From Candidatus Levilactobacillus faecigallinarum (lineage in GTDB: Bacteria; Bacillota; Bacilli; Lactobacillales; Lactobacillaceae): DNA of 64,000 bases. Positions 9,140 through 17,369 of this stretch are shown one piece after another. The notes under the pieces are model-generated. The model searched no databases, was not told the origin of the DNA, and saw only the letters and a list, made by a program, of their open reading frames with translations. The stretch covers positions 20,617-84,616 of the forward strand of contig DXGJ01000023.1 of NCBI GenBank assembly GCA_019113985.1, read 5' to 3'. The stretch's first letter is position 1; the number at the start of each line of letters is the position of its first letter. A program made the translations under genes and the position numbers.

Positions 9140-10513
9140 CTAGTCTTCGACCTCGCCCCGGTTAGCGGCTAACGTGGCCCGAATTTCGGTTTCTTTCTTT
9201 TCGTAACGAACATACATCAACATAATAATGGCACCAATAACGAAGAAAATGGCTGGTAAATAACTGATACAGAAACGAATAGCGCTTAAAGCCGCGTCCG
9301 TTTGGGTCGCACCGGCCTTGTAACCAGCATTACTCAGAATCATGGATGGTGCCCAACCACCGAAGCCGGACCCCATCTTGATAGCGAAGGAACTCCCGAT
9401 GGCTGTTAAGAAACCACTAGCCCGGATACCGTTCTTCCACTCCCCGTAGTCAACCGTATCGGATAACATCGCGAATGGCATGGATACGGAGATCCCGGTC
9501 CCGACGGAAGCAATCGCCCAGGCAATCCCTAAGCCGACCAGGGAGGTTCCAGTAAAGGCAATCAGGACTTGACCGAAGGCGGCTAAGCACAACCCAAACA
9601 TCAGGACGTGGGCCTTGCGGAACTTCTTAACTAAGAACGGAATCAATAACATCCCGATGATTTGGAACATCACCAGTCCGTTCAAGACGGAGGCAAATCC
9701 CTTTGCACCTAAGTTATATTGAGTGTAATAAACGACAACGGCGGAACGAGAGGCGTTGCCCAACCAGTAGAAGATAAAGGCAACTACCAGGATGAACCAA
9801 GGCCAGTTGCTCTTGGCGGCCCGGATACTGTCCATGATAGGTAACGACTTCTGACTGGCGGTGTTGATTTCTTTGGTATCGAAGAAGGCAAACATCAGGA
9901 GGGCTAACCCGACGACAGCTAACGCAATCGCCGTATTCCGCCAACCAGCCGTCTCATTGCCGCCGCCCAGGACAGCAACGAAGGTCAACGTAAAGCTAGC
10001 GGTGATGAAGTACCCAATGTTCCCACCAATCATCCGCACACTGTTTAACTTGATCCGTTCATCTGAATCGTTACTTAGGTTCGGTAAGATTGAGCTGATG
10101 GGCGTACCGACCCCCGTGTAGGAGATTCCGAAGAGCAGGTACGTGACTAATGCCCACCAGAACTTCCCACCCTGACTCAGGTTCGGGCTCAGGAACATCA
10201 AGACGAAGAAGATGGCAAACGGGAAGGCCATCCACAGGAAGTACGGTCGACTTTGGCCCCACCGGGTGTGCGTGTGGTCGATGATGAAGCCCCAGACCGG
10301 TGCGTCAAAGGCATCCAGGACCCGGGCGGCCAGCAGAATGGTCCCGGCGGCGGCAACGGTCAGACCGAAGACGTCGGTGTAGTAATACAGAATGAAGGTC
10401 GTGACCGTGGTGTACAACAGGTTTCCGGCCGTATCCGTGCTGGCGAAGGCCAGCATCCGATGAAACGGTACTTTTTCGTCAGACTTCATGGCAGCAGCTA
10501 CTTGGCTTTTCAC
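9140..10513 (-). CDS. GPH-family sugar:cation symporter
   Basis: 457 residues with about 12 membrane helices, of the glycoside-pentoside-hexuronide (MelB/XynB-like) carrier family. The N-terminal TDTAGNLLYT and the DHTHTRWGQSRPYFLW loop between helices 2 and 3 are typical. The start is a GTG after GAGGAGG. First gene of an operon with the AraC regulator and the 793-residue protein, under a promoter with a perfect cre match. A homologue lies at 34769-36184. The substrate is probably a pentoside or pentose oligomer, by context only. Confidence 0.9.
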   Translation of the reverse strand: MKSQVAAAMKSDEKVPFHRMLAFASTDTAGNLLYTTVTTFILYYYTDVFGLTVAAAGTILLAARVLDAFDAPVWGFIIDHTHTRWGQSRPYFLWMAFPFAIFFVLMFLSPNLSQGGKFWWALVTYLLFGISYTGVGTPISSILPNLSNDSDERIKLNSVRMIGGNIGYFITASFTLTFVAVLGGGNETAGWRNTAIALAVVGLALLMFAFFDTKEINTASQKSLPIMDSIRAAKSNWPWFILVVAFIFYWLGNASRSAVVVYYTQYNLGAKGFASVLNGLVMFQIIGMLLIPFLVKKFRKAHVLMFGLCLAAFGQVLIAFTGTSLVGLGIAWAIASVGTGISVSMPFAMLSDTVDYGEWKNGIRASGFLTAIGSSFAIKMGSGFGGWAPSMILSNAGYKAGATQTDAALSAIRFCISYLPAIFFVIGAIIMLMYVRYEKKETEIRATLAANRGEVED

Positions 10514-10581
10514 AATAAATTCCTCCTCAATAATAGTTGTTTATAAAAACAGACTTTAAGAAGAGTTGACCGGGTCACGTA

Positions 10582-10627
10582 TGAAACCGATTACATCTAA
10601 GATAGCGAAAACTGGTGATTTGGTCAA
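10582..10627 (-). promoter_or_regulatory. Promoter of the GPH operon with a perfect cre site
   Basis: On the minus strand: -35 TTGACC (10622-10627), 17-bp spacer, -10 TATCTT (10599-10604). TGAAACCGATTACA at 10582-10595 fits the CcpA consensus TGWAANCGNTNWCA at every position and lies at the expected start point, where bound CcpA would block transcription. The rest of the 317-bp gap (10514-10830) holds the araR terminator and no convincing gene. Confidence 0.75.
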
Positions 10628-10778
10628 ATCAGCTTACCGTCGCTTTTATTTACCCCTAATATAGCTTGAATTATTAGCGCTGCCAATCCGATAGTCAACA
10701 AGCTATTTACAATATTTAACATAGGATGATTATCATCTAATTTATCTATTGTGTATAACTTCACGAAAAAACGAAACC

Positions 10779-10821
10779 GAAAAATGCCCAGAACCCGGTA
10801 ATTATCCCGGCTTCTGGGCAT
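10779..10821 (-). terminator. araR terminator
   Basis: Long hairpin with outer arms TGCCCAGAA/TTCTGGGCA and inner CCGG pairs, T run on the minus strand, 10 bp after the araR stop. Confidence 0.85.
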
Positions 10822-10830
10822 CGTGATCAG

Positions 10831-11910
10831 TTATTTTTCGCGTTTGATAGCAGAGTTCCGTTTAACGATTTCGGGTTGGTACGTAATCGGCTCAACCGCT
10901 TCACGGTTCAATAGCTTGATTAACATCCCGGCGGCGTCCGCTCCCATCCGTTCCTTTTCGTGGTTCAGCGTGGTGAGGCTGGGCGTGAAGTACTCGCCCA
11001 TCTTGTAATTATCGAAGCCCACCACCGAGATATCCTCGGGAACTCGTAACTTCTGGGACTTCAGAAAATCGATGACCTCGATGGCCAGCTGGTCGTTGTA
11101 ACAGGCGATGGCCGTTGGCGCATCCGTCTGTTGCAGATAGCTGGTGATTCGTTCGAATAGCTTCTGGGAGTTCTCGCCAGACTGGTACATGATAATGTTA
11201 CTCATATAGGAGAGTTCGGGGCGCTGTTGATAAGCCCGCACGAACCCGTTCATTCGGTCGACGCCCTGGATATCATCGACTTGAAAAATCCCCAAGATGC
11301 TCTGGTGACCCAGGTCAAACAGATAATCAACAATGGTCTGTTCGGCTTCCAGGTCATTGGTATCCACGTACGGAAAATCATATGTGGGGTAGTGCGCGTT
11401 GATGAACAACATTGGGAGTTCATCATCCTTAATTTCTTGGTACAAGTCTTGGTTCGGATTGGGCAACGCACTCTGCGTTGGTTCAATAATCAGTCCCGCA
11501 ACCTTACTGTCGAGCATGTTGATCAGACTCTTGCGTTCCTTCTCGTGCGTGTTGTGGGTGTTACTCAACAGAATGGAATATCCCGCTTGTGAGAGGACCT
11601 GATCGATGCCGGAAATGATGTTGGGAAAAATGTAATCGGCAATATGCGTGGTAATGACCCCAATCAGCTTGGTATCGGTTGGTGTTGACCAGTCCTTATG
11701 CCAATCCTGAACGAACATCCCCCCACCCTGTATCCGGTAAATGAAATGATCACTTTCCAAGTCCCCCACGGCCCGCCGAACGGTGTACCGGCTGACCGCG
11801 TATTGTTTCATGAGTTCTGATTCTGTGGGAAGTTTATCGTTGACCTTAAACTTCCCCGAAATAATGTCTTCTTTTAAGCCATCTTTGACTTTTTGATATT
11901 TATTCTCCAT
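10831..11910 (-). CDS. araR: Arabinose repressor AraR (GntR-type DNA-binding domain, LacI-type sensor)
   Basis: 359 residues. The first ~70 form a GntR-type winged helix (KLPTESELMKQYAVSRYTVRRAV), a feature peculiar to AraR. The rest is a LacI/periplasmic-binding-protein-like sensor (GVITTHIADYIFPNIISGI near the start, ISVVGFDNYKMGEYFTPSLTT near the end). L-arabinose is the known inducer in this family. The ATG at 11910 is preferred because GAGGTG lies 6 bp ahead; an ATG four codons upstream overlaps that site. Monocistronic with its own promoter and terminator. Expected targets are araBDA and perhaps the GH43 operon. Confidence 0.92.
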   Translation of the reverse strand: MENKYQKVKDGLKEDIISGKFKVNDKLPTESELMKQYAVSRYTVRRAVGDLESDHFIYRIQGGGMFVQDWHKDWSTPTDTKLIGVITTHIADYIFPNIISGIDQVLSQAGYSILLSNTHNTHEKERKSLINMLDSKVAGLIIEPTQSALPNPNQDLYQEIKDDELPMLFINAHYPTYDFPYVDTNDLEAEQTIVDYLFDLGHQSILGIFQVDDIQGVDRMNGFVRAYQQRPELSYMSNIIMYQSGENSQKLFERITSYLQQTDAPTAIACYNDQLAIEVIDFLKSQKLRVPEDISVVGFDNYKMGEYFTPSLTTLNHEKERMGADAAGMLIKLLNREAVEPITYQPEIVKRNSAIKREK

Positions 11911-11932
11911 AGCGCACCTCATTAATGCCCTA

Positions 11933-11961
11933 ATTCTACCGGTTTTATAAAATCATTTCAA
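11933..11961 (-). promoter_or_regulatory. araR promoter
   Basis: Minus strand: TTGAAA (11956-11961), 17-bp spacer, TAGAAT (11933-11938). I see no good cre or AraR box overlapping it. Confidence 0.6.
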
Positions 11962-12027
11962 ATAAATCTAATCACCTTACAAATTCGTCGCATAATTACA
12001 AAAACGTTCTACAACAAATATTTGAAG

Positions 12028-12060
12028 AAAAAAGAACCCTGTAAATAATACAGGACTCTT
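12028..12060 (-). terminator. Terminator of the first GH51 gene
   Basis: CCTGTA/TACAGG hairpin extended by AAGAG/GTTCTT pairs, then a T-rich tail on the minus strand, 14 bp after the stop. Confidence 0.75.
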
Positions 12061-12073
12061 CTACTCAGAAAAA

Positions 12074-13585
12074 TTAATCCTGATAAGTGATAACACTCCA
12101 GGAGTAGGCTGGTAATGTGCAAGTCTGTGAAGTCTTTCCAGCTTCCACAGAAAGCGCTACTTCTTGAGGAACCAACGTTTCCGGGTGTTCTCGTGTGTTC
12201 TCGTCCGTTAAGTTCCCCGTTAGAACACGGTGTACCCCCGTTTGAACTGCTGTCGGTAATTGAACTGTCAACGTCTTAGCGTGTCCTCCACGATTTACCG
12301 CATACACCGTATAAGCATCCTTCGTCTTCAAAACAACCTGATCAATGACTGGAACATCTTGATAACGTTGCGTTGAATAGACGTCACCATCGACAATCGA
12401 CGAAGCAATTACTTGTGAATTATCAGAAAGATTCTGTAAAAGCGATTGTAGAATATAATAGGTTGGATTGGCCCAAGCATTTCCACCTTCATCAGTAAGG
12501 ATCAGTGGAATCGTGTTAACAAGTAACGCCTGGCACGACAGCTTAACTCGGTCCCCATGCCGTAGAATTGCCAGCGCCATTGAGCCAAATAGTAGCGTAT
12601 CCGCCAAATTAAAATAACACCAATCCACTGGATTATGCGTTGTCCAAGGCTGCGGTTCTTTCAGTGAACTTCGATGAACATTCCATTCGTCAAATGAAAT
12701 GTTCATCGTTTTATCGCTACGTTTCAAAGCCTTTACCGCATCGGCAATTGCCTCAATTTCTTCTATTTGATGATCAAACTCTCGCGACCGTGCGAGATAA
12801 GTTGGCAAATCATCTGGTTCGCGTGGATCTGGTTGGTCCAACCTTTCAGATTGCCGACGATCCACGTAATCATGCATTGCGATGAAATCAACGTTATCAT
12901 AGGCTTCCATAAGGGCTTTAAAATCCCATTCTGGATAAGTCCCTAGTCGTGGCGTTGAGCTACCAACTAAAATCGTTTGGATTGTCGGATCCATTAATTT
13001 CATTGCTTTCGATGTTTCATTCGCCAGACGACCGTACTCTTGAGCAGTCTTCTTTGCAACCTGCCAAGGTCCGTCTAATTCATTACCCAGACACCAATAT
13101 TTCACATTGTACGGATCGGTGTGTCCATTCAATCGGCGTTGGTTCGCCCAGTCAGTATCATACCGACCATTAACGTACTCTAATTCATGTAATGCATCAT
13201 CAATTCCTCGCGTACCCAAGTTTACCGTTAGAATGGGATTCGTTACCCCTGCATCCTGACACCATTTAAAAAACTCATCAAGACCAAATTCATTTGTTTC
13301 AAGTGATTGCCAAGCCAAATTCATGCGTTTGGGACGTTTTTTACCCACGGTATCTTCCCAATGATAGCTTGACGTATAGTTGCCTCCAGGATATCGCAAT
13401 GTTTTTAGACCTAGTTCTTGAACTAACTTTAAAACGTCCCCCCGGGAACCACGTGCATTCGCCGTTGGATGAGTCGGTTCATATACACCAGTGTAGACAA
13501 CGGTTCCCATATGCTCTAAAAACGAGCCAAATAACTGTGGACGAACATCGAATTGGCGCTCTGAATATAACTTTAACTCTGTCAT
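12074..13585 (-). CDS. GH51 alpha-L-arabinofuranosidase (copy 1)
   Basis: 503 residues, the usual length for intracellular GH51 enzymes that release terminal alpha-L-arabinofuranose from arabinan or arabinoxylan oligomers. A catalytic barrel is followed by a C-terminal beta-sandwich. The expected acid/base is Glu169 (GNELDG) and the nucleophile Glu300 (FDEWNVH); RYPGGNY at 64-70 is a family landmark. No signal peptide. It lies downstream of an ArsR-type fusion regulator, behind its own promoter with a cre site and a leader hairpin. It is closer in motif style to copy 2 (17370-18860) than to copy 3 (25078-26529). Base composition is AT-richer than the ara operon. Confidence 0.94.
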   Translation of the reverse strand: MTELKLYSERQFDVRPQLFGSFLEHMGTVVYTGVYEPTHPTANARGSRGDVLKLVQELGLKTLRYPGGNYTSSYHWEDTVGKKRPKRMNLAWQSLETNEFGLDEFFKWCQDAGVTNPILTVNLGTRGIDDALHELEYVNGRYDTDWANQRRLNGHTDPYNVKYWCLGNELDGPWQVAKKTAQEYGRLANETSKAMKLMDPTIQTILVGSSTPRLGTYPEWDFKALMEAYDNVDFIAMHDYVDRRQSERLDQPDPREPDDLPTYLARSREFDHQIEEIEAIADAVKALKRSDKTMNISFDEWNVHRSSLKEPQPWTTHNPVDWCYFNLADTLLFGSMALAILRHGDRVKLSCQALLVNTIPLILTDEGGNAWANPTYYILQSLLQNLSDNSQVIASSIVDGDVYSTQRYQDVPVIDQVVLKTKDAYTVYAVNRGGHAKTLTVQLPTAVQTGVHRVLTGNLTDENTREHPETLVPQEVALSVEAGKTSQTCTLPAYSWSVITYQD

Positions 13586-13680
13586 ATAACACGAAACTCC
13601 TTTACAATTGCCTTTTCGTCTTCACAAATTGATCAACCGTCATACTTTTTCGATTACAATGCCATTTTCTCAATAAAAAA

Positions 13681-13736
13681 GACTAAATCACATGACCAGG
13701 TACTCGAAAGTAAAAATGGTCAGTATCAATTTAGTC
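13681..13736 (-). terminator. Terminator-like hairpin in the leader of GH51 copy 1
   Basis: On the minus strand arms GACTAAAT/ATTTAGTC enclose TGACCA/TGGTCA and a TACT-TTCG-AGTA tip, a UUCG tetraloop in RNA, followed at once by six T (13675-13680). It may end the upstream regulator transcript or attenuate the GH51 transcript, because it overlaps the start point of the GH51 promoter. Confidence 0.75.
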
Positions 13737-13738
13737 AA

Positions 13739-13767
13739 ATTCTAGCTCTTTTTGTTAGCGCTTTCAA
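13739..13767 (-). promoter_or_regulatory. Promoter of GH51 copy 1 with cre over the -35
   Basis: Minus strand: TTGAAA (13762-13767), 17 bp, TAGAAT (13739-13744). TGTTAGCGCTTTCA (13753-13766, plus strand) matches the cre consensus with one mismatch and overlaps the -35 box, predicting glucose repression through CcpA. Confidence 0.7.
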
Positions 13768-13803
13768 ACAAATATTTTTAATTTTTCAACAGTTATCAGA
13801 TAA

Positions 13804-14694
13804 CTAACTATAGTAGGCAGATAATTCGATATTTTGATCATAATTACCAAATCCCTTGCCAAATATCGTGCAACCACCAGACTTTTTTGCACCTGGCTTG
13901 ATTTCAAAACGGACTGTCCATAAGTTACTATCTGCCGGAAGATCTTCTAAACAAACATCTGTAAATGGTTGTCCATCAAGGTACGTACCATGATCGGTAA
14001 TCCGTAAAATCTTGAGGATACCATACTGGTTAACGTTATCCGGCACCCAATCCGGCGTATACTTTCCTCGGATGTCCGAAAAGTCCCCCGGACTACGCCA
14101 AGTCCCAATTTCTTTACCATTAATTGAGAAGGTAATGTCTGACGGCCATGTATTATTTGAAAAGGGAAATTCAGAACCCAACTCCATGGAGAGATCAAGC
14201 ATTTCCAAATGTTCATCTTCTCCAATAAAATTCGGTGTTTGGTATTCTACAAAACCATTATTAAACCAAATCATTCCCGCCTCAACACGTTCTGGCAGCA
14301 TGAAGTACTTAGGGTTATCAACCTTACCAATATAGCCATCTGATCCGGCTAGGCCACAAGAAGGCTCAACACTGTATTCCGTATAATGCCCCGCCGGGAT
14401 GGCCGTCTTATGAACCTTGAACTTCGGATAGATTTCACGAGGAAATTTAATTGCAATCGTATCAACTTTCAGTGATGAGACCTTTTGATGACCCACTCGC
14501 TTACTCTGAATAAGCTCTGCTTCTGCTAACTTATTCAGGTGTTTCGTAACAATTGGACTACTCAAGTTTAAGTGTTCGGCCAATTCCTTCACGCTCATCG
14601 GCTTTTCGGATAATAAGCGAATTATTTTTAATCGGACCGGGCTTGCCAAGGATTCATAAACGTTTAATGACGCATCTGAAATATCAAGTTGCAT
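13804..14694 (-). CDS. ArsR-type winged-helix regulator fused to a beta-rich putative sugar-sensing domain (copy 1)
   Basis: 296 residues. Residues ~12-75 are an ArsR-like winged helix (SPVRLKIIRLLSEKPMSVKELAEHLNLSSPIVTKHLNKL). After a short linker, residues ~100-296 form a beta-rich domain without a name I can give. It has conserved aromatic and Gly/Asp clusters (PSCGLAG at 111-117, EFPFSNN, SPGDFSD, GGCTI.G). ArsR relatives usually bind metals through Cys/His sites, which are not evident in the DNA-binding part, so the added domain is the likely sensor, plausibly for an arabinoside. It is divergent from the GH43 operon and upstream of GH51 copy 1. A paralogue is at 19050-19952. Confidence 0.75.
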   Translation of the reverse strand: MQLDISDASLNVYESLASPVRLKIIRLLSEKPMSVKELAEHLNLSSPIVTKHLNKLAEAELIQSKRVGHQKVSSLKVDTIAIKFPREIYPKFKVHKTAIPAGHYTEYSVEPSCGLAGSDGYIGKVDNPKYFMLPERVEAGMIWFNNGFVEYQTPNFIGEDEHLEMLDLSMELGSEFPFSNNTWPSDITFSINGKEIGTWRSPGDFSDIRGKYTPDWVPDNVNQYGILKILRITDHGTYLDGQPFTDVCLEDLPADSNLWTVRFEIKPGAKKSGGCTIFGKGFGNYDQNIELSAYYS

Positions 14695-14745
14695 GTTTCA
14701 GCCTCTTTTCAAATTTATTAACTGCTTACATTTCTATATACATTA

Positions 14746-14838
14746 ATACAAAAGAATTAAATTAGACTATATCCACCATTAAATTAACATTATCATTAAT
14801 CCACATCATATTTGTCAACTATTTATACAAAAGATTAA
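14746..14838. repeat. Direct repeat ATACAAAAGA(A)TTAA in the divergent regulator/GH43 gap
   Basis: Two near-identical copies at 14746-14760 and 14825-14838 lie on the plus strand either side of the regulator promoter. They are candidate operator half-sites for the ArsR-type fusion protein. AT-richness makes chance possible. Confidence 0.4.
14789..14818 (-). promoter_or_regulatory. Promoter of ArsR-type regulator copy 1
   Basis: Minus strand: TTGACA (14813-14818), 18 bp, GATAAT (14789-14794). It fires away from the GH43 promoter 29 bp upstream. Confidence 0.6.
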
Positions 14839-14846
14839 CAAAAAGG

Positions 14847-14893
14847 TTGACAACGTTTTCATGCGGTCGTATATTGCAATTGTACTTATTTAT
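14847..14893 (+). promoter_or_regulatory. Promoter of the GH43 operon with cre and AraR-like box
   Basis: TTGACA (14847-14852), 17 bp, TATATT (14870-14875). TGACAACGTTTTCA at 14848-14861 matches cre with one mismatch and covers the -35 box. AATTGTACTTATTTAT at 14878-14893, at the likely start point, agrees with the araB AraR box at 11 of 15 aligned positions. Confidence 0.7.
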
Positions 14894-14959
14894 TAGGATT
14901 TATTGGTTTTTGAAATTATTAAGTCCTTACAAATTATTTTCAAAGGAGAGACGACTTCT

Positions 14960-15940
14960 ATGGTACAAGCATCAGATTACGTCAACCCACTAATCGTACA
15001 ACGGGCTGACCCATACATTTACAAGCATACTGACGGTTATTACTACTTCACTGCATCTGTACCGGCTTATAACTTGATTGAGATTCGGCGAGCTAAAACA
15101 CTCAATGGTTTAGCGAACGCAGCTCCCCGGACTATCTGGCGTAAGCACCCAGATGGTAGCGGTGCCATGAGCCAGTTGATTTGGGCACCAGAACTGCACT
15201 ACATTGACGGTAAGTGGTTCATCTACTTCGCCGCCTCACATACCAAGGAATTCGATCACAACGGGATGTTCCAACACCGGATGTACTGCATTGAATGCGA
15301 CAATCCGGACCCGATGCGTGACGAAGCCGATTGGATCGAACATGGTCAAATTGAAACGCCACTCGATACCTTCGCCTTGGACGCAACGGTCTTCGAAGCC
15401 CAAAACAAGCTCTATTACGTCTGGGCGCAAAAGGATCCTGCAATCAAAGGAAACTCCAACATCTACATCGCTGAAATGGAAAACCCCTGGACGTTAAAGA
15501 CCAAGCCAGTTATGCTGACCAAGCCTGAATACGACTGGGAAACCAAGATTTTCTGGGTAAACGAAGGTCCCGCAGTTCTGCACCGAAACGGTCGCTTCTT
15601 CCTGACCTACTCCGCTAGTGCCACTGATGAGAACTACGCCATGGGAATGCTGACTGTTGACGAAAACGCCGACTTACTGGACCCCGCTAACTGGCACAAA
15701 TCCCCAACGCCCGTTTTCCAAAGCAACATGCCCATCCAACAATATGGTCCCGGCCACAATTCCTTTACGGTCGCCGAAGACGATAAGACTGACATCCTGG
15801 TTTACCATTGCCGGAATTACACCGACATCAAGGGTGATCCACTTTATGATCCAAACCGTCACACCATGGTGCAACCCTTCACCTGGAATGACGATGGCAC
15901 GCCTAACTTTGGCAAACCAGTTCCATATAACTACAAATAG
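14960..15940 (+). CDS. GH43 alpha-L-arabinofuranosidase / exo-arabinosidase
   Basis: 326 residues forming a single five-bladed propeller with no extra domain and no signal peptide, so cytoplasmic. Family landmarks are RADPYIYKHTDGYYYFTASV near the start (catalytic base Asp), WAPELHY, and the acid segment VNEGPAVLHRNGRFFLTYSA. The overall look is of arabinan-type GH43 exo-enzymes that release arabinose from short alpha-1,5-arabino-oligosaccharides. The ATG at 14960 follows AAAGGAGAG; an earlier in-frame ATG has no such site. First gene of an operon with a LacY-type permease (47 bp on) and GH51 copy 2. Confidence 0.88.
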   Translation: MVQASDYVNPLIVQRADPYIYKHTDGYYYFTASVPAYNLIEIRRAKTLNGLANAAPRTIWRKHPDGSGAMSQLIWAPELHYIDGKWFIYFAASHTKEFDHNGMFQHRMYCIECDNPDPMRDEADWIEHGQIETPLDTFALDATVFEAQNKLYYVWAQKDPAIKGNSNIYIAEMENPWTLKTKPVMLTKPEYDWETKIFWVNEGPAVLHRNGRFFLTYSASATDENYAMGMLTVDENADLLDPANWHKSPTPVFQSNMPIQQYGPGHNSFTVAEDDKTDILVYHCRNYTDIKGDPLYDPNRHTMVQPFTWNDDGTPNFGKPVPYNYK

Positions 15941-15987
15941 GCTCGGCAGGCCTAATATCATCTGATAATGATAGGAGAGAATCAAAA

Positions 15988-17268
15988 TTGAATACAGCAA
16001 AAGCTGAATCAAAGCACTTCTGGGGTTTCCCAGTCACCCACTTTAGTTATTTCTTCATTTGGGCGGTCGTTAACGGTTATCTGACCCTCTGGATGGAACA
16101 AGTCGCTCACCTGAACGGGACCGAATCCGGAGCCGTTTTCTCCATGATGGCCGGAATTTCGCTGATCTTCCAACCCATCTTTGGGGTACTTTCCGATAAA
16201 TTACTGTTCAAAAAGAACCTGATTTTAACGATTTCCATCGTTGGTATCTTCATCGGCCCGTACTTCCAATGGGCCTTCATGCCAATCCTGCACGTTAACG
16301 CCTTCCTGGTTGCCATCGTCACTGGGACGTTCTTGAGTTTCATCTTAAACGGTGGTGTGTCCGTTATTGAACAATACGTTCAACGGGCTAGCCTGGCCAA
16401 CGGCTTCGAATACGCCCACTCTCGGGTTGGTGGTTCCGTTGCCGGGGTCGTTGCATCGTTAGTTGCCGGTCGCATTTTCCTCTGGCAACCCAACTCAATC
16501 TTCTGGGCCTGCACGATTGCCGCAATTATCTTAACTGGTTTATTACTCTTCTCCGATAAGGTTGACTTGGATAACGCCGCCGCTGCCGGTGACACGTCCA
16601 ACTCCCTGGATATGAAGACTGTTATGTCCGTGTTTAAGCTTAAGAACCTCTGGGTCCTGGCAATCTTCTACATGGGTGCTTCAGCTTTGTTTGATGTTTT
16701 TGACCAACAATTCATCATCTTCTTCAAGACCTTCTTTAACACCGCAGCCCAAGGGACGTTAGTTTACAGTTACATGAGTTCCGCGCAAACCGCAATTGAA
16801 TTCTGCCTGATGTTCCCAATGCCTTGGATTATCAACAAGATTGGTTCTCGGAATGGGTTACTGATTTACGGGTTCATTACTTGTATCCGAATCTTAGGGT
16901 CTGCTTTATCCCCTAACTGGATCTGGGTCGTTGGGTTCCGTCTGTTGGCCGGACTCGAAATGCCACTGCTCTTGACTTCCATCATGAAGTACATCGCTGG
17001 GGCCTTCGATATCCGTCTGTACGCGACAATCTATGCCCTTGCGTCGAACTTCGCTAAGCAAGTCTCGGTCTTCATCTTCTCCTCAGTTGCTGGGAAAATG
17101 TACGATGTGATTGGTTACCAACACACTTACATCATCATGGGGATCGTTGTCTTCTTCATCACCCTGTTCGCTGTCTTCTTCTTGAAGAAGGAAGACCCCG
17201 TTCAAGCCGGTGAAGTGGAAGCACCTGCTACCGCAACAGCATCATCAACTAATAATACTCGTGATTGA
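15988..17268 (+). CDS. LacY-type oligosaccharide:H+ symporter (major facilitator superfamily)
   Basis: 426 residues with 12 membrane helices. The start (FWGFPVTHFSYFFIW) and the loop FQPIFGVLSDKLLFKKNLI match the LacY/RafB/CscB subfamily of proton-coupled disaccharide carriers. Begins with TTG preceded by AGGAGAG. It lies between GH43 and GH51 arabinosidase genes, so short arabinosides are the likely cargo, a context inference. Such carriers usually take di- and trisaccharides, which would complement the ABC importer further on. Confidence 0.85.
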   Translation: MNTAKAESKHFWGFPVTHFSYFFIWAVVNGYLTLWMEQVAHLNGTESGAVFSMMAGISLIFQPIFGVLSDKLLFKKNLILTISIVGIFIGPYFQWAFMPILHVNAFLVAIVTGTFLSFILNGGVSVIEQYVQRASLANGFEYAHSRVGGSVAGVVASLVAGRIFLWQPNSIFWACTIAAIILTGLLLFSDKVDLDNAAAAGDTSNSLDMKTVMSVFKLKNLWVLAIFYMGASALFDVFDQQFIIFFKTFFNTAAQGTLVYSYMSSAQTAIEFCLMFPMPWIINKIGSRNGLLIYGFITCIRILGSALSPNWIWVVGFRLLAGLEMPLLLTSIMKYIAGAFDIRLYATIYALASNFAKQVSVFIFSSVAGKMYDVIGYQHTYIIMGIVVFFITLFAVFFLKKEDPVQAGEVEAPATATASSTNNTRD

Positions 17269-17304
17269 TAGCGCTTCATTAGGTCGTTAATCACTCACGG
17301 TGAC

Positions 17305-17339
17305 AAGGGGGGAACCAAGCCTAATGGTTCCCCCCTTTC
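17305..17339 (+). terminator. Strong hairpin between permease and GH51 copy 2
   Basis: Perfect 13-bp arms (AAGGGGGGAACCA and complement) with only three T after it. It may act as a partial terminator or an RNA-stabilising element that lowers GH51 expression relative to the first two genes, since I see no clear new promoter before GH51. Confidence 0.65.
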
Positions 17340-17369
17340 GCTTATCTAAATCAACATGGAGGTTATCTT

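Noticed and set aside
10624..10821. Open frame of 65 codons on the minus strand, with a hydrophobic C-terminal half
   Set aside because: It starts inside the araR terminator, has no ribosome binding site at either possible ATG and runs into the -35 box of the GPH operon.
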